From an uncultured Pseudomonadota bacterium (GTDB lineage: Bacteria; Pseudomonadota; Gammaproteobacteria; Burkholderiales; SG8-39): DNA of 64,000 nt. The stretch lies in NCBI GenBank assembly GCA_903834835.1, contig CAILKO010000035.1, positions 58,539 through 122,538 on the forward strand, given 5' to 3'. Shown here in pieces: positions 1 to 8,783 of the stretch. The notes under the pieces are model-generated. The model did no database searches and was not told the DNA's origin. It was given only the letters and a program-made list of their open reading frames with translations. Both the position numbers and the translations under genes were made by a program. Each line of letters opens with the position of its first letter. Position 1 is the stretch's first letter.

Positions 1-44
1 GCGGTCAGGCGAAGCGCTGGGCCCAGCTGATGAAAGGGAAATGA
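1..44 (+). CDS. C-terminal tip of a Rieske ring-hydroxylating dioxygenase alpha subunit (partial)
   Basis: The frame from base 3 reads GQAKRWAQLMKGK and stops at TGA 42-44, which overlaps the ATG of the following beta subunit. This tail resembles the C-terminus of the complete alpha subunit on the other strand (LQAWKDMMSEAA). An alpha gene overlapping its beta partner is the usual order in this family. Only 13 residues are visible, so the call rests on the tail similarity and on position. The rest of the gene lies before the window. Confidence 0.5.
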   Translation, partial: GQAKRWAQLMKGK

Positions 45-565
45 TGGCAGCCGTTCCGCAGCAATCCGGCGAAGCAACCCTCCTCAGGGCCTGGGCCGAC
101 CGGATGGAAGTCGAGCAGTTCCTGTTCCGCGAAGCGGAACTCGCGGATGCGCACCAGTACACCGATTGGCAGGCGCTCTGGGCCAAGGAACTCGTGTACT
201 GGGTACCCGCGAATGCGGACGACGTCGATCCGGCGCGCCAGATTTCATTCATCTATGACAACCGTGCGCGGCTCGAAGACCGGATCTTCCGTCTGAACAC
301 GCCCTTCGCCCACTCGCAGCGCCCGCGCCCGCGCCTGGTGCGAACAGTTGCCAACATCCAGCTTGTGGACTACGACAGCTCGCGCGGCGGCACCGTAACC
401 TCGCGCGTGTGCATCGGCGAAACGCGCCGCGACGAAAACAACATCTGGATGGCCCGCGTAAAGCACGTGCTGGTGCGCGAGGGCGGCAAACTCCTGATGA
501 AGGAAAAGCACGTTTTCCTGGCGAAGAACCGCGCCTCGATCGGGAATCTGACCTTCCTGCTCTGA
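41..565 (+). CDS. Aromatic-ring-hydroxylating dioxygenase, beta subunit
   Basis: 174 aa, a full-length small subunit of a Rieske non-heme iron dioxygenase (NTF2-like cone fold). It has no cofactor and has a structural role in the alpha3beta3 cytosolic complex. Family hallmarks are VEQFLFREAELAD near residue 26, YWVPANADD, the I-YDNRARLEDRI stretch and the ending GNLTFLL. Two adjacent ATGs (41 and 44) are possible starts. The stop of the upstream alpha fragment overlaps them, which suggests translational coupling. It converges on a second beta subunit at 592-1077 that ends in almost the same residues (GNLTFLV). The substrate cannot be read from a beta subunit. Confidence 0.9.
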   Translation: MMAAVPQQSGEATLLRAWADRMEVEQFLFREAELADAHQYTDWQALWAKELVYWVPANADDVDPARQISFIYDNRARLEDRIFRLNTPFAHSQRPRPRLVRTVANIQLVDYDSSRGGTVTSRVCIGETRRDENNIWMARVKHVLVREGGKLLMKEKHVFLAKNRASIGNLTFLL

Positions 566-580
566 GGCCAGCGGGGCGCG

Positions 581-600
581 CTCAGACGAGCTCAGACGAG
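581..600. repeat. 10-bp perfect tandem duplication at a convergent gene junction
   Basis: CTCAGACGAG occurs twice in direct succession (581-590 and 591-600). The second copy contains the stop codon of the minus-strand beta subunit (TCA at 592-594). The duplication lies between the 3' ends of the two convergent beta genes and probably arose by slippage. Confidence 0.9.
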
Positions 601-1077
601 AAAGGTCAGGTTCCCGAGCGCGCCCGAGTTGTTCAGCAGCAGCACCTTCTTCTCGCGCATGCGAAACCCGTCGCCGTGGCGTACGAGCACGTGGCGATTG
701 CGTCCGAACCAGGCAGTCTGGCGATCGGATCGCCAGTCGCCGAGCGCGAAAGTGGAACCGACCGCCAGACTTTCGCCTGAATCGCTCTCTATCTCCACGT
801 TCGATACAACGCGCAGCAGACGCGTGCGCGGCTGCTGCGCGAAGGCATAGCGCCCCTTCAGGCGCGTGACCCGCTGCTCGAGTTGAGCGCGCCGGTCGTG
901 AATGATCGATACCGCGCGCCGCGGGTCCTCGTCCGTATCGTCGCAGGGCACCCAGTAGAGCAGTTCCTGCTCCCAGAACGCGAGCCACTCGTCGTAGCGA
1001 TGTTCATCCATGCAGCGTGCCTCGCGATAGACGAACTGCTCGACCGACTTCAAGAGTTCGACCGCGACGCCGTTCAC
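592..1077 (-). CDS. Aromatic-ring-hydroxylating dioxygenase, beta subunit (second system)
   Basis: 161 aa, with the same family features as the plus-strand homologue: VEQFVYREARCMDEHRYDEWLAFW at residues 12-35, LLYWVPCDDTDEDPRR, SIIHDRRAQLEQRV and the terminal LGNLTFLV. The start is GTG at 1077, which overlaps the TGA of the alpha gene by four bases (GTGA). This gives an alpha-beta operon read on the minus strand. No ferredoxin or reductase gene is adjacent, so electron transfer components must be encoded elsewhere. The substrate is unknown. Confidence 0.9.
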   Translation of the reverse strand: MNGVAVELLKSVEQFVYREARCMDEHRYDEWLAFWEQELLYWVPCDDTDEDPRRAVSIIHDRRAQLEQRVTRLKGRYAFAQQPRTRLLRVVSNVEIESDSGESLAVGSTFALGDWRSDRQTAWFGRNRHVLVRHGDGFRMREKKVLLLNNSGALGNLTFLV

Positions 1078-2354
1078 GCTGCCTCCGACATCATGTCCTT
1101 CCAGGCCTGCAGCTGGTAGCGCTGTGGAATCTCGTCAGTGATCCGGCCCGCGATGCTGCCATCGGCAGCGCGCGTCTCGCGCCGTATGCCGCGCGTCAGG
1201 TTGAGCCACGGATCCGCCTCGGCCATCATCCCGATCTGGGTGCGTTCGAAGATCTCCGCGTCATCCGGGCTGACGAAGCTCGCCGGACCGTAGGAGAACT
1301 CGTGACGCCGCAGGCGATATTCGTTCACCCCGTCGGGCACGCCGAGAAGGCGCATCGGAAACATGTGCACCTCGGTCAGATCGGGTGCGATCGGAATGAC
1401 CACGCGCGCATGGCTGCCGATCAGCTGCAGGTTCGGAAACACGCCCATGTGCGGATCCCCCATCTGCGCCAGCAGGTAGTCGCCGCGCTCGCGGCCGTAG
1501 GCTGCCCGCATCGCGCGCACATACTCCGGGCCACCCTCCACTTTTTCCCAGGTATCAAGATGTTCCTGCAGGTTGTGCATCCTTGACCCGGTCAGGTCGA
1601 GCATGACGTGCCCGTTGTCGAGATGGCGCGTCGCACTGGCCGACGCATCCTCCCATGGATCCTGATAACTCGCCTGGCCCATCTTGCTGCGAAGCGAAAA
1701 CATCGACGCGTGAAGAACGGTAGGGTGGTAGCCATCCATGCCGACAAGCTTCCAGTTGCCGTGATATTTCGTGCGGTGCACACCGTAGTCGAGTGCAACC
1801 TCCCCTGCGGGCGACGCATCGATCGAGATATCCATGTAACCCGCGGCACGCCCCAGATGCTCGGCAAGTGATTTCCCGGAGGGCGCAAAGCTCGCGAACA
1901 GAAAGCCACGGTAGCTGTCGAGGCGCGGCACCTCGGTAAGCGAATTGCCAGCGAAATCCAGCGTCTGGTCATAGCCCTCCGGCGCGTGCACCGAGATCAG
2001 CCGGCCGGTATCGTCGTAGGACCAGCCGTGGTACCAGCAGCGGAACTGCTTCGCATTGCCCTTGTCGTTCTCGCACACCAGCGCGCCACGATGCCGGCAC
2101 CGGTTCGCGAGCACCCGAACCCTGGTGTCGGAGCCGCGCACGAGAATCACCGGCTGACGGCCGATCGTGCGCCGGCGGTAATCGCCTGCGTTCGGCACCT
2201 CGCTCTCGTGGCCGACGTAGACCCAGCCGCGATGGAAGATGCGCTCCATCTCGAGATCGAAGATCTCCTGACTCGTGTAGATTGCGCTGTGCACCCTGCC
2301 ATCGTCGCGTACCAGCGCGTCGATGCCGCCCGCCCCGCCCGGATTCCCGCCCAT
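1074..2354 (-). CDS. Rieske (2Fe-2S) ring-hydroxylating dioxygenase, alpha subunit
   Basis: 426 aa from ATG 2354, which follows a GGGAGG ribosome site at 7 nt spacing. A longer frame reaches 2579, but the extra N-terminus is Arg-rich and unlike the family. The Rieske cluster ligands are Cys86-x-His88 and Cys106-x2-His109 (RCRHRG, RCWYHGW). The mononuclear iron site shows NWK followed by DGYHPTVLH (Asp207, His210, His215). This is the catalytic subunit that inserts O2 into an aromatic ring and pairs with the beta subunit downstream. The region divergent from it begins with a Bug binding protein, which suggests an aromatic acid substrate, though the sequence does not prove it. Confidence 0.93.
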   Translation of the reverse strand: MGGNPGGAGGIDALVRDDGRVHSAIYTSQEIFDLEMERIFHRGWVYVGHESEVPNAGDYRRRTIGRQPVILVRGSDTRVRVLANRCRHRGALVCENDKGNAKQFRCWYHGWSYDDTGRLISVHAPEGYDQTLDFAGNSLTEVPRLDSYRGFLFASFAPSGKSLAEHLGRAAGYMDISIDASPAGEVALDYGVHRTKYHGNWKLVGMDGYHPTVLHASMFSLRSKMGQASYQDPWEDASASATRHLDNGHVMLDLTGSRMHNLQEHLDTWEKVEGGPEYVRAMRAAYGRERGDYLLAQMGDPHMGVFPNLQLIGSHARVVIPIAPDLTEVHMFPMRLLGVPDGVNEYRLRRHEFSYGPASFVSPDDAEIFERTQIGMMAEADPWLNLTRGIRRETRAADGSIAGRITDEIPQRYQLQAWKDMMSEAA

Positions 2355-2526
2355 GAGTTTTCCTCCCGCGTGCCTTGTTTGCCGTCTCCTGCCTCTGCGA
2401 AGCTTAGCATCCACCGCAGCGCGCGTTCCGCTCTGCGAGCCGGCCGCGACGCGCCGGCGGGCGACGCGCTTTAATAGGGGCCCTGCAGACTCGCAGGTAC
2501 CGTGTTTTCCGAATAGGGCACTGAAC

Positions 2527-3483
2527 ATGCTTCGACGCAGCTTCCTCCTTCTGCTCGCGCTGCTCGTGACGACCGCCACATCGTTGCGCGCGCAGGAACT
2601 CCAGTCAAAGTCGATCTCCGTCGTGGCTCCGGGTCAACCCGGTGGCACCACCGATCTCATTGCGCGCGCGTTCATCCCCGAGCTTCAGCGCCGCCTCGGA
2701 CGCTCCATCGTGGTCGACAATCGTCCGGGCGCGGGTGGCCTGATCGGCGTGATGACCTGCGTGCAGGCCGCGCCGGACGGACACACCTGGGTAGTCGCCA
2801 ACGAGTCGATGCTGGCGCTGCCGAACTTCGTAAAGACGAGCTTCAATCCCGAAAAGGACCTCGTCCCGGTCGCGATCGTCACACGTGCTTCCCACATGCT
2901 CTTTTCCAGCTCCGCACTGCCGGTCAGGTCCGTCGCGGAACTCATCGCCTGGGGCAAGGCGAATCCGGGCAAGCTGAACGTCGGCGTGATCGGGAACTCT
3001 ACCCAGTACCTGCAGTCGCTGCGGTTCATGCGCATGACGGGGCTTCAGGGCCAGACGATCCCCTTCTCAGGCAACCCCGCCATCATGCAGGCGATGCTTG
3101 CTGGCAGCGTCGACTTCGCGCTCGCCAGCGGCAGCGCCTTCTTCGAGCAGGCGAAGGCAGGACGGGTCCGCCCGCTTGCCGTAGCGAGCGCGCAACCACA
3201 TCCAAGCGCCCCGACGGCGCCGACCCTGCGCGGTGCAGGCCTGGATTTCGAGGCCGAGACCTGGCAGGGTTTCTTCGTTCCGGCGGCGACACCCGCGCCG
3301 CTCGTCGCGCGCTTCGGCGCCGAAGTCGTCGCGGCCGCAAAGCAGCCCGAAGTGGACGCCATGCTGCGCAACCAGGGTTACTTCGTCGATACCGCCTCCG
3401 GCGATGCCATGCGCAGCATGGTGCTGCAGGCGATCCGCACCGGTACGGAGACGGCACAGCAGTACGGCATCAAGCCGCAATAG
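2527..3483 (+). CDS. Bug/TctC family periplasmic substrate-binding protein
   Basis: 318 aa from ATG 2527. The signal peptide is MLRRSFLLLLALLVTTATSLRAQ, with cleavage likely after RAQ. The mature protein has the Bug signatures ISVVAPGQPGGTTDLIARAF, VVDNRPGAGGLIGV and a PDGHT motif. Bug proteins bind carboxylates, often aromatic or dicarboxylic acids, in the periplasm. No TctA or TctB membrane subunits are nearby, so it is an orphan receptor. It is divergent from the dioxygenase operon and 21 bp upstream of an MFS carrier, and it is probably co-regulated with them (inference). Confidence 0.92.
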   Translation: MLRRSFLLLLALLVTTATSLRAQELQSKSISVVAPGQPGGTTDLIARAFIPELQRRLGRSIVVDNRPGAGGLIGVMTCVQAAPDGHTWVVANESMLALPNFVKTSFNPEKDLVPVAIVTRASHMLFSSSALPVRSVAELIAWGKANPGKLNVGVIGNSTQYLQSLRFMRMTGLQGQTIPFSGNPAIMQAMLAGSVDFALASGSAFFEQAKAGRVRPLAVASAQPHPSAPTAPTLRGAGLDFEAETWQGFFVPAATPAPLVARFGAEVVAAAKQPEVDAMLRNQGYFVDTASGDAMRSMVLQAIRTGTETAQQYGIKPQ

Positions 3484-3504
3484 CAGGCAGGGAGACGCGT
3501 CGCC

Positions 3505-4659
3505 ATGAAACTCGCCGCGGTGATGCTGATCGCGGCGCTGGGGCCGGCTGCGTTCCTGGGCAGCCGCCTGGTAGCAACGCTGCAGGCCCTGCAACTCGGT
3601 GCGGATACGGTAACGATCGGTCTGCTCACCGCACTGTACGGACTGCTGCCGATATTTCTCGGACAGATCACCGGCCGCATCACCGACCGGATCGGGGTCA
3701 AGCGCCCGCTGTTCGTGTGGGGACTGATGCTCGTCGCGGCACAGCTCATCCCGTGGCTGCATATGTCGATGGCAACGCTCGGCGCCTCCGCACTGCTCGT
3801 CGGTTTCGCCTTCATGGGAAACATGGTGAGCACCAATCAGGCGGTCGCCGGACTCAGCACGCAGGACCGACGCACCGGCAACTTCGGGTGGATGACCGCG
3901 GCGAACGCGCTGGGTTCCGCACTCGGGCCCGTGATTGCCGGCATCGCCATCGATCGGATCGGGCATCAAGAGGCGTTCCTTGTCGTTGCACTCATCCCTG
4001 CATCCTCCCTCGTCGTCCTCGCGCTCGTAGCGAGCAGCATGCCCGGTCCTTCCGGGAGGCCCGCGCCAGCACGCATGCCTGTACGCGAGATCTGGCGTTC
4101 GCCGCGCCTGCGTCTCACGCTCGCGCTCGCCGCCTTCGTACCTGTCACGGTGGATCTGTTCTTTTTCATCGTTCCGCTCGTCGGTGCACGCATACAGCTT
4201 TCCGCATCGACGACCGGCAGCATCCTCGGCCTGTGCGCCGGCGTGGCGCTCGTCGCGCGCATCCTGCTGCCCTGGCTGATGCGTGCGGTCAGCGAGTGGG
4301 CAGCGGTGAGCGCCTGCTTTGTCATGATCGGCGCGGGCTTCCTGATGCTTCCCGCGGCGCAAAGTGCCGCGCCGCTGTTCGGTATCTCATTCCTGCTCGG
4401 GGTGGGCGGGGGCATCGGGCCGCCACTCCTGCTGTCACTGCTCTATAGCGCGGCGCCCGCCGGACGCAAGGGCGAACTGCTCGGCGTGCGGGCCGCGCTC
4501 GTGAGCAGCCTGGGCGGTATCACACCGATGCTGGCCGGCGGTCTGAGCGCGCTTGCAGGCATGGCCCCGGTGCTGATCGGGACCGGCATCGCATTGCTGC
4601 TTGGCGGACGCATCGCCTGGCGCGAGCGCCGCTCCCCGGATGCCGCAAACCCGCCCTAG
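3505..4659 (+). CDS. MFS transporter, 12 transmembrane type
   Basis: 384 aa from ATG 3505, with GGGAGA about 10 nt upstream. It is hydrophobic throughout. The loop 2-3 signature QITGRITDRIGVKRPLF (residues 52-68) is typical of the major facilitator superfamily. The central loop (SMPGPSGRPAPARMPV) separates the two six-helix halves. It follows the Bug gene closely and ends convergently with the hydrolase at an overlapping CTAG. It probably moves an organic acid, for import or efflux. The substrate is not deducible. Confidence 0.87.
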   Translation: MKLAAVMLIAALGPAAFLGSRLVATLQALQLGADTVTIGLLTALYGLLPIFLGQITGRITDRIGVKRPLFVWGLMLVAAQLIPWLHMSMATLGASALLVGFAFMGNMVSTNQAVAGLSTQDRRTGNFGWMTAANALGSALGPVIAGIAIDRIGHQEAFLVVALIPASSLVVLALVASSMPGPSGRPAPARMPVREIWRSPRLRLTLALAAFVPVTVDLFFFIVPLVGARIQLSASTTGSILGLCAGVALVARILLPWLMRAVSEWAAVSACFVMIGAGFLMLPAAQSAAPLFGISFLLGVGGGIGPPLLLSLLYSAAPAGRKGELLGVRAALVSSLGGITPMLAGGLSALAGMAPVLIGTGIALLLGGRIAWRERRSPDAANPP

Positions 4660-5579
4660 TCCGCCTCGATCCAGTCCGCGATCAGACCGGCGAGTTCGTC
4701 GCTGTTCGATTCCAGCATCATCATGTGTCCGTTGCCGTGTATGCCGCGATCACCGAGGTAGACGAAGTCTGCGCGCGCCCCCACGCTGTTCAGCCACTCG
4801 GCGATCGGACGGTCGACATCGACAGGATGATCCAGGTCGTGGGTGCCGACCAGCACCATCACGCGCTTGCCGCGGAAGTTCGTGAAGTCGGCGACCTTGT
4901 GCTGACTGCCTTCGACATTCAACCTTTGATAGATCATGCGCGGCGGGATCGCTACCAGCGAAGCGCCGTACTGCGCCGCAAAGGCCCGCGGAAAGCGCGT
5001 GCCTGTGCCGATCAGCTTGTGCTCCACGAGCTCACGGGAGGGGGCCATAGGCTCCCTCAGATTGACCGTGAACTCCGAGGAGCCCGTGCGGCGACGCACC
5101 GTCACGATGTCACCGTCGCGCGCGAGGATCTGAGCGACCGGCTGGATATTGCCCGGCTCGCCCGGTGCGACAGCAACCAGCTTCTCGATGTGCGCGCCGT
5201 GCTGCTCCAGGATCTGCCAGCCAAATCCTCCCGATATCGAATGCGTCAGCACGATCGCCTTGCGTCCGAGCGAAGCGATCAAACGCCCTAGGTCATCGCA
5301 GACCCGATTGTTATCCAGGAGATTGTGATCGACGTAGCCGCTCCGGCCGGTCCCGGGCCAGTCCGGCACGATCACGCGGTACCCGTGTTGAGCGAGGACT
5401 TGCGCCCAGCCAGGGCGCCCGTCGGGCGTGCCGAGATAACAGGCTCCGGTATGCGCGCCGCCATGGATCAGCACAAGCGGCGGGCGATCAGTGCCCCCCA
5501 CGGGTTCGATCAGGTCGTAGTAGGTCGCCGGAGCGCAGAGCCGGGACGCGTAACGCAGTGGAGTGTCCTGTATCGCCAT
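4656..5579 (-). CDS. Alpha/beta-fold hydrolase (esterase-like)
   Basis: 307 aa. The oxyanion region is LVLIHGGAHTG (36-45). The likely nucleophile is Ser114 in LTHSISGGFG, a variant elbow with Thr and Ser where most members have Gly. The C-terminal GIHGNGHMMMLE supplies the catalytic histidine (His285, less likely His281). The ending is typical of a cytosolic or secreted esterase group common in soil proteobacteria. No signal peptide is seen. It is convergent with the MFS gene; the two stop codons share the palindrome CTAG (4656-4659). The context suggests ester or ring-cleavage product hydrolysis, which is unproven. Confidence 0.85.
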   Translation of the reverse strand: MAIQDTPLRYASRLCAPATYYDLIEPVGGTDRPPLVLIHGGAHTGACYLGTPDGRPGWAQVLAQHGYRVIVPDWPGTGRSGYVDHNLLDNNRVCDDLGRLIASLGRKAIVLTHSISGGFGWQILEQHGAHIEKLVAVAPGEPGNIQPVAQILARDGDIVTVRRRTGSSEFTVNLREPMAPSRELVEHKLIGTGTRFPRAFAAQYGASLVAIPPRMIYQRLNVEGSQHKVADFTNFRGKRVMVLVGTHDLDHPVDVDRPIAEWLNSVGARADFVYLGDRGIHGNGHMMMLESNSDELAGLIADWIEAD

Positions 5580-5700
5580 GGCTCGCCTCGTCCATACGGA
5601 GTTTGTCGGAACACGCCGAGTCTACCGGTCGTCCGACACTCGGCGCGGGTGTAGCATGCTCCCGCTGCCGGCTGGCCGCTCACTTCTTGGAGGAGGGAAA

Positions 5701-6669
5701 GTGGACCGCAAGATCTCGATACGCACCGTTGCGCTCGGACTGTTCTGCGCTTTCGCGCTTCACCCTGTGCATGCGCAAAACTACCCCACAAAGCCGATAC
5801 GAATCCTGACTGCCTCGGCCGGATCCGGTACCGACGGCACGACGCGGATCATTTCCGCACAGCTCGAAAAGCGCCTTGGTCAGACCATCGTCATCGAAAA
5901 TCGGGCAGGTGCGGGACCTTCAGTCGCCGCAGGCGTGGTCGCACAGGCGGCACCGGACGGCTATACGCTGCTCGTGTTCCCCAACCAGATCACCATCACC
6001 CCGGCGCTTACGAAGGACCTGCCCTGGGATCCCGTGCGCGACTTCGCGCCGATCGGCCGCGTGGGCATCTCGCTCATCGCCTTCGGCGTGCGTAGCGATC
6101 TGTCGATGAAATCGCTCTCCGACGTGATCGCCTATGCGAAAGCCAATCCAGGCCGGTTCCGCTACGGTACTTCCGGCGTGGGTTCGGTGCACCACCTTTC
6201 GATGGAGTACATGGCGCAGGCCAAGGGCATCAGCATCGTGCATGTGCCCTACACGAATACCGCGGCGGTAATCACCGACGCGATCGGCGGGCGCACAGAA
6301 GGCGCCGTCTCGGCGATCAACGCCATGCTGCCGCAATCCCAGGCGGGAAAACTCCGCATCGTCGCAATCGTCGGCGAGAAACGCTCTCCGCTGGTGCCCG
6401 ACGCACCGATCTTCCAGGAGTCGGGCGTGGAAGGTGTGGACGCGCCCTGGATCGGCATGCTTGCCCCGGCACGCACGCCGCCGGAGATCGTCACGCGCCT
6501 GAACCGGGAACTCAACGCCGTCCTCGGCATGCCGGATGTCGTAGAGGCACTCGCCAAACACGGCACCACGGTCTCGAGTTCAACCGTAGCCGAATTCACC
6601 GCACAGGTGAAGTCGGAGGTCGAGCGCTGGCGCAAGGTGGTGCAAGGCGCCGGCATCAAAGCTGAATGA
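5701..6669 (+). CDS. Bug/TctC family periplasmic substrate-binding protein
   Basis: 322 aa from GTG 5701, placed 3 nt after the very strong GGAGGAGGG (5689-5697). An in-frame ATG at 5656 lies upstream of this site and is less likely. The signal peptide is VDRKISIRTVALGLFCAFALHPVHAQ. The mature protein has YPTKPIRILTASAGSGTDGTTRII, IENRAGAGPSVAAGVVAQAAPDGYT and HVPYTNTAAV, all Bug features. It stands alone, with no TctAB genes. Its divergence from the hydrolase suggests a shared control region at 5580-5700. Confidence 0.92.
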   Translation: MDRKISIRTVALGLFCAFALHPVHAQNYPTKPIRILTASAGSGTDGTTRIISAQLEKRLGQTIVIENRAGAGPSVAAGVVAQAAPDGYTLLVFPNQITITPALTKDLPWDPVRDFAPIGRVGISLIAFGVRSDLSMKSLSDVIAYAKANPGRFRYGTSGVGSVHHLSMEYMAQAKGISIVHVPYTNTAAVITDAIGGRTEGAVSAINAMLPQSQAGKLRIVAIVGEKRSPLVPDAPIFQESGVEGVDAPWIGMLAPARTPPEIVTRLNRELNAVLGMPDVVEALAKHGTTVSSSTVAEFTAQVKSEVERWRKVVQGAGIKAE

Positions 6670-6774
6670 GTACTGCGGGAGCTTTCGCAGGGCAGAATCC
6701 TTGCCGGCGCGGATTGCCCTAAGCTTCGACCCACGAATCATTCATCGAGAAGTCGCGTCGAACTGGAGACTTGC

Positions 6775-7746
6775 ATGCGTGCCGCATACATCGAAACAAC
6801 TGGTGGTCTTGATGTCCTCAAGATCGGCGAGCAGCCGAAGCCGAAGCCCGGTCCGAACGACGTGCTGATCCGCGTGCACGCGAGCTGCCTGGATCGCGTG
6901 CACGTGTACGCGCGCGAGGGTTCGCACGGCATGAAGAGCGTGCCGAAACCCTATATCGCGGGCCAGGACATGGCGGGCGAAATCGTCGAGATTGGCGCCG
7001 GCGCCGCAGCGACCTATCCGGATCTCAAGATTGGCGCCAGCGTGGTGGCGCTCGGCGGCGGCGCGCACGCGGAGTTCGCCGTGGCCCCCGCCGTGATGAC
7101 CTTCCCGTTGCCGCCGAATCTCGATTTCGCGCAGGCTGCCGCCATCCCGACCGCTGGCCGCACCGCCTACCAGTCGCTGATCCATCGCGCCCGCATCGCA
7201 CCGGGCGAAGATGTGCTGGTGGTCGCGGGCGGCAGTGGCGTCGGAAGCTTCGGCATCCAGATCGCACGCGCCACCGGTTGCCGCGTCATCACGACCGTAG
7301 GCGGGCAGGAGAAGATGGCCAAGGCGCTCGAAGCCGGCGCTCATGCCGCGATCGACCACTACAAGGAGGATGTGGCCGCGCGCGTAAAGGCGCTCACGGG
7401 CGGCGCAGGCGTGCACGCTGTGCTGGACCATGTGGGCACCGCCACCTGGGAATCTTCATTCGCCGCGATGCGCCCCTTCGGCCGCTTTGTCACCACCGGT
7501 GTCACGGCCGGGCACAAAGCGGAACTGCATCTCGGCCAGCTATTCACCAAAGGCGTCGAGCTGCACGGCATCGGCCGTCCGGACCCCGCGCAGAACCGGA
7601 AAGCTCTCGGCGGCCTGCTGACCCTGGTCGAGCGCGGCCAGGTGAGGCCGATCATTCACGCAAGTTTCCCGCTTGAGAAGATCGCCGAGGCGCACCAGCT
7701 CATGGAGTCTTCTGCATTCTTCGGCAAGATCGTGCTCACGCTCTGA
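6775..7746 (+). CDS. Zinc-independent MDR family NADPH:quinone reductase / alcohol dehydrogenase
   Basis: 323 aa, with GGAGA 6 nt before the ATG. The N-terminal GroES-like domain starts MRAAYIETTGGLDVLKIGEQP. The Rossmann nucleotide motif is VVAGGSGVGSFGIQIARATGC (about 144-164). The zinc ligands of classical alcohol dehydrogenases are absent, as in quinone reductases. It presumably reduces an enone or quinone with NADPH in the cytosol. It lies between a Bug gene and the CoxMS operon and may belong to the same catabolic route. Confidence 0.88.
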   Translation: MRAAYIETTGGLDVLKIGEQPKPKPGPNDVLIRVHASCLDRVHVYAREGSHGMKSVPKPYIAGQDMAGEIVEIGAGAAATYPDLKIGASVVALGGGAHAEFAVAPAVMTFPLPPNLDFAQAAAIPTAGRTAYQSLIHRARIAPGEDVLVVAGGSGVGSFGIQIARATGCRVITTVGGQEKMAKALEAGAHAAIDHYKEDVAARVKALTGGAGVHAVLDHVGTATWESSFAAMRPFGRFVTTGVTAGHKAELHLGQLFTKGVELHGIGRPDPAQNRKALGGLLTLVERGQVRPIIHASFPLEKIAEAHQLMESSAFFGKIVLTL

Positions 7747-7814
7747 GCGCGTCGTGATGGCCGTATCGCGAGCCCTCCAATGCAGGCAGAAGGCGATTTA
7801 ATGAACAGCACGAC

Positions 7815-7842
7815 ACATTAGTAACATATACGTTACTAATGT
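7815..7842. repeat. Inverted repeat, copy 1 of the shared-core hairpin family
   Basis: The left arm ACATTAGTAAC (7815-7825) and right arm GTTACTAATGT (7832-7842) are perfect 11-bp reverse complements around the spacer ATATAC. It sits 60 bp upstream of the coxM-like gene. The inner part, TAGTAAC-six bases-GTTACTA, recurs at 16363 and 58956. It may be an operator here, but no run of T follows, so it is not a standard terminator. Confidence 0.9.
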
Positions 7843-7901
7843 CTGGAAAATAGCCCGGTGGCTCGCCCTCGAACCTGGATTCGCAGTATCAGGAGCACAG
7901 C

Positions 7902-8783
7902 ATGAAGCCGCCAGCCTTCGATTACGTCGCACCAACCAGTATCGACGAGGCGCTCGAGCAGCTGTCGCGCGGCGGCGAAGACGCGCGCCCGCTCGCTGGC
8001 GGACAGAGCCTGGTGCCCATGCTCGCGTTGCGCCTGGCGCGACCCAGCCTGCTGGTCGACCTGAACCGCGTGACAGGGCTGGCGGGCGTCAGCCACGCCG
8101 CGGGCGAGCTACGCGTCGGCGCAATGACGCGCCAGCGCGCAATTCTCGCTGACAGCCTCATCGGCCGCCATGCGCCGGCGCTGGCCGACGCAACGCGCTT
8201 TGTCGGGCATGAACAGACGCGCAATCGCGGCACGATCGGTGGTTCGATCGGCCTTGCGGACCCGCAGTCCGAGTATCCCGCAGTGGCGCTCGCGCTCGGC
8301 GCGCGCATCGAGGCACGCTCGCCGGCCGGTACCCGCCGCATCCAGGTGGAGAAGTTCTTCCTGGGTCCCTACAGCACCGCGCTCGACCGGGGCGAGATCG
8401 TGACTGCCGTGATCTTCCCGGATTGGGGCGAAGGCACGCTGATGCATGTGGACGAAGTCGCGCGCCGTCCGGGCGATTTCGCCCTGGTCGGTCTGGTCGC
8501 CGCGCTGCGATGCGACGCTGCGGGAAAAATCAGCCGCGCCGGCCTTGCCTGGTTCGGCATGGCGCCCACGCCTCGACGCGCGACGCGCGCCGAGGCCGCG
8601 CTGACCGGTGCGCTTGCCTCGGGCGTCGATGCCGAGGAGATCGGTCGCCTCGCGGTGGAAGACACCGAACCCTGGGACGACGTGCACGCGAGCGCGTCCT
8701 ACCGGCGAACCGTAGGCGCGCGCGTGGCGGCACGCAGTCTGCGCCGCATCCTGGACGCGTCTTCAAACAGAGGCAGACCATGA
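7902..8783 (+). CDS. CoxM-like FAD subunit of a molybdenum hydroxylase
   Basis: 293 aa. The FAD-binding motifs of the xanthine dehydrogenase/CO dehydrogenase medium subunit are present: PLAGGQSLVPMLALRL (30-45) and RNRGTIGGSIGLADPQSEYP (107-126). In the complete enzyme it passes electrons from 2Fe-2S clusters to an acceptor. Its stop overlaps the start of the coxS-like gene by four bases (ATGA). The catalytic molybdopterin subunit (about 750 aa) is not next to it on either side and is absent from the window. A shared-core hairpin lies 60 bp upstream. Confidence 0.92.
   Translation: MKPPAFDYVAPTSIDEALEQLSRGGEDARPLAGGQSLVPMLALRLARPSLLVDLNRVTGLAGVSHAAGELRVGAMTRQRAILADSLIGRHAPALADATRFVGHEQTRNRGTIGGSIGLADPQSEYPAVALALGARIEARSPAGTRRIQVEKFFLGPYSTALDRGEIVTAVIFPDWGEGTLMHVDEVARRPGDFALVGLVAALRCDAAGKISRAGLAWFGMAPTPRRATRAEAALTGALASGVDAEEIGRLAVEDTEPWDDVHASASYRRTVGARVAARSLRRILDASSNRGRP

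Noticed and set aside
3067..4362. Long minus-strand ORF of 431 aa
   Set aside because: It lies antisense to the end of the Bug gene and the MFS gene. Its Arg/Gly/His-rich composition is typical of a high-GC shadow frame and it has no family motif.
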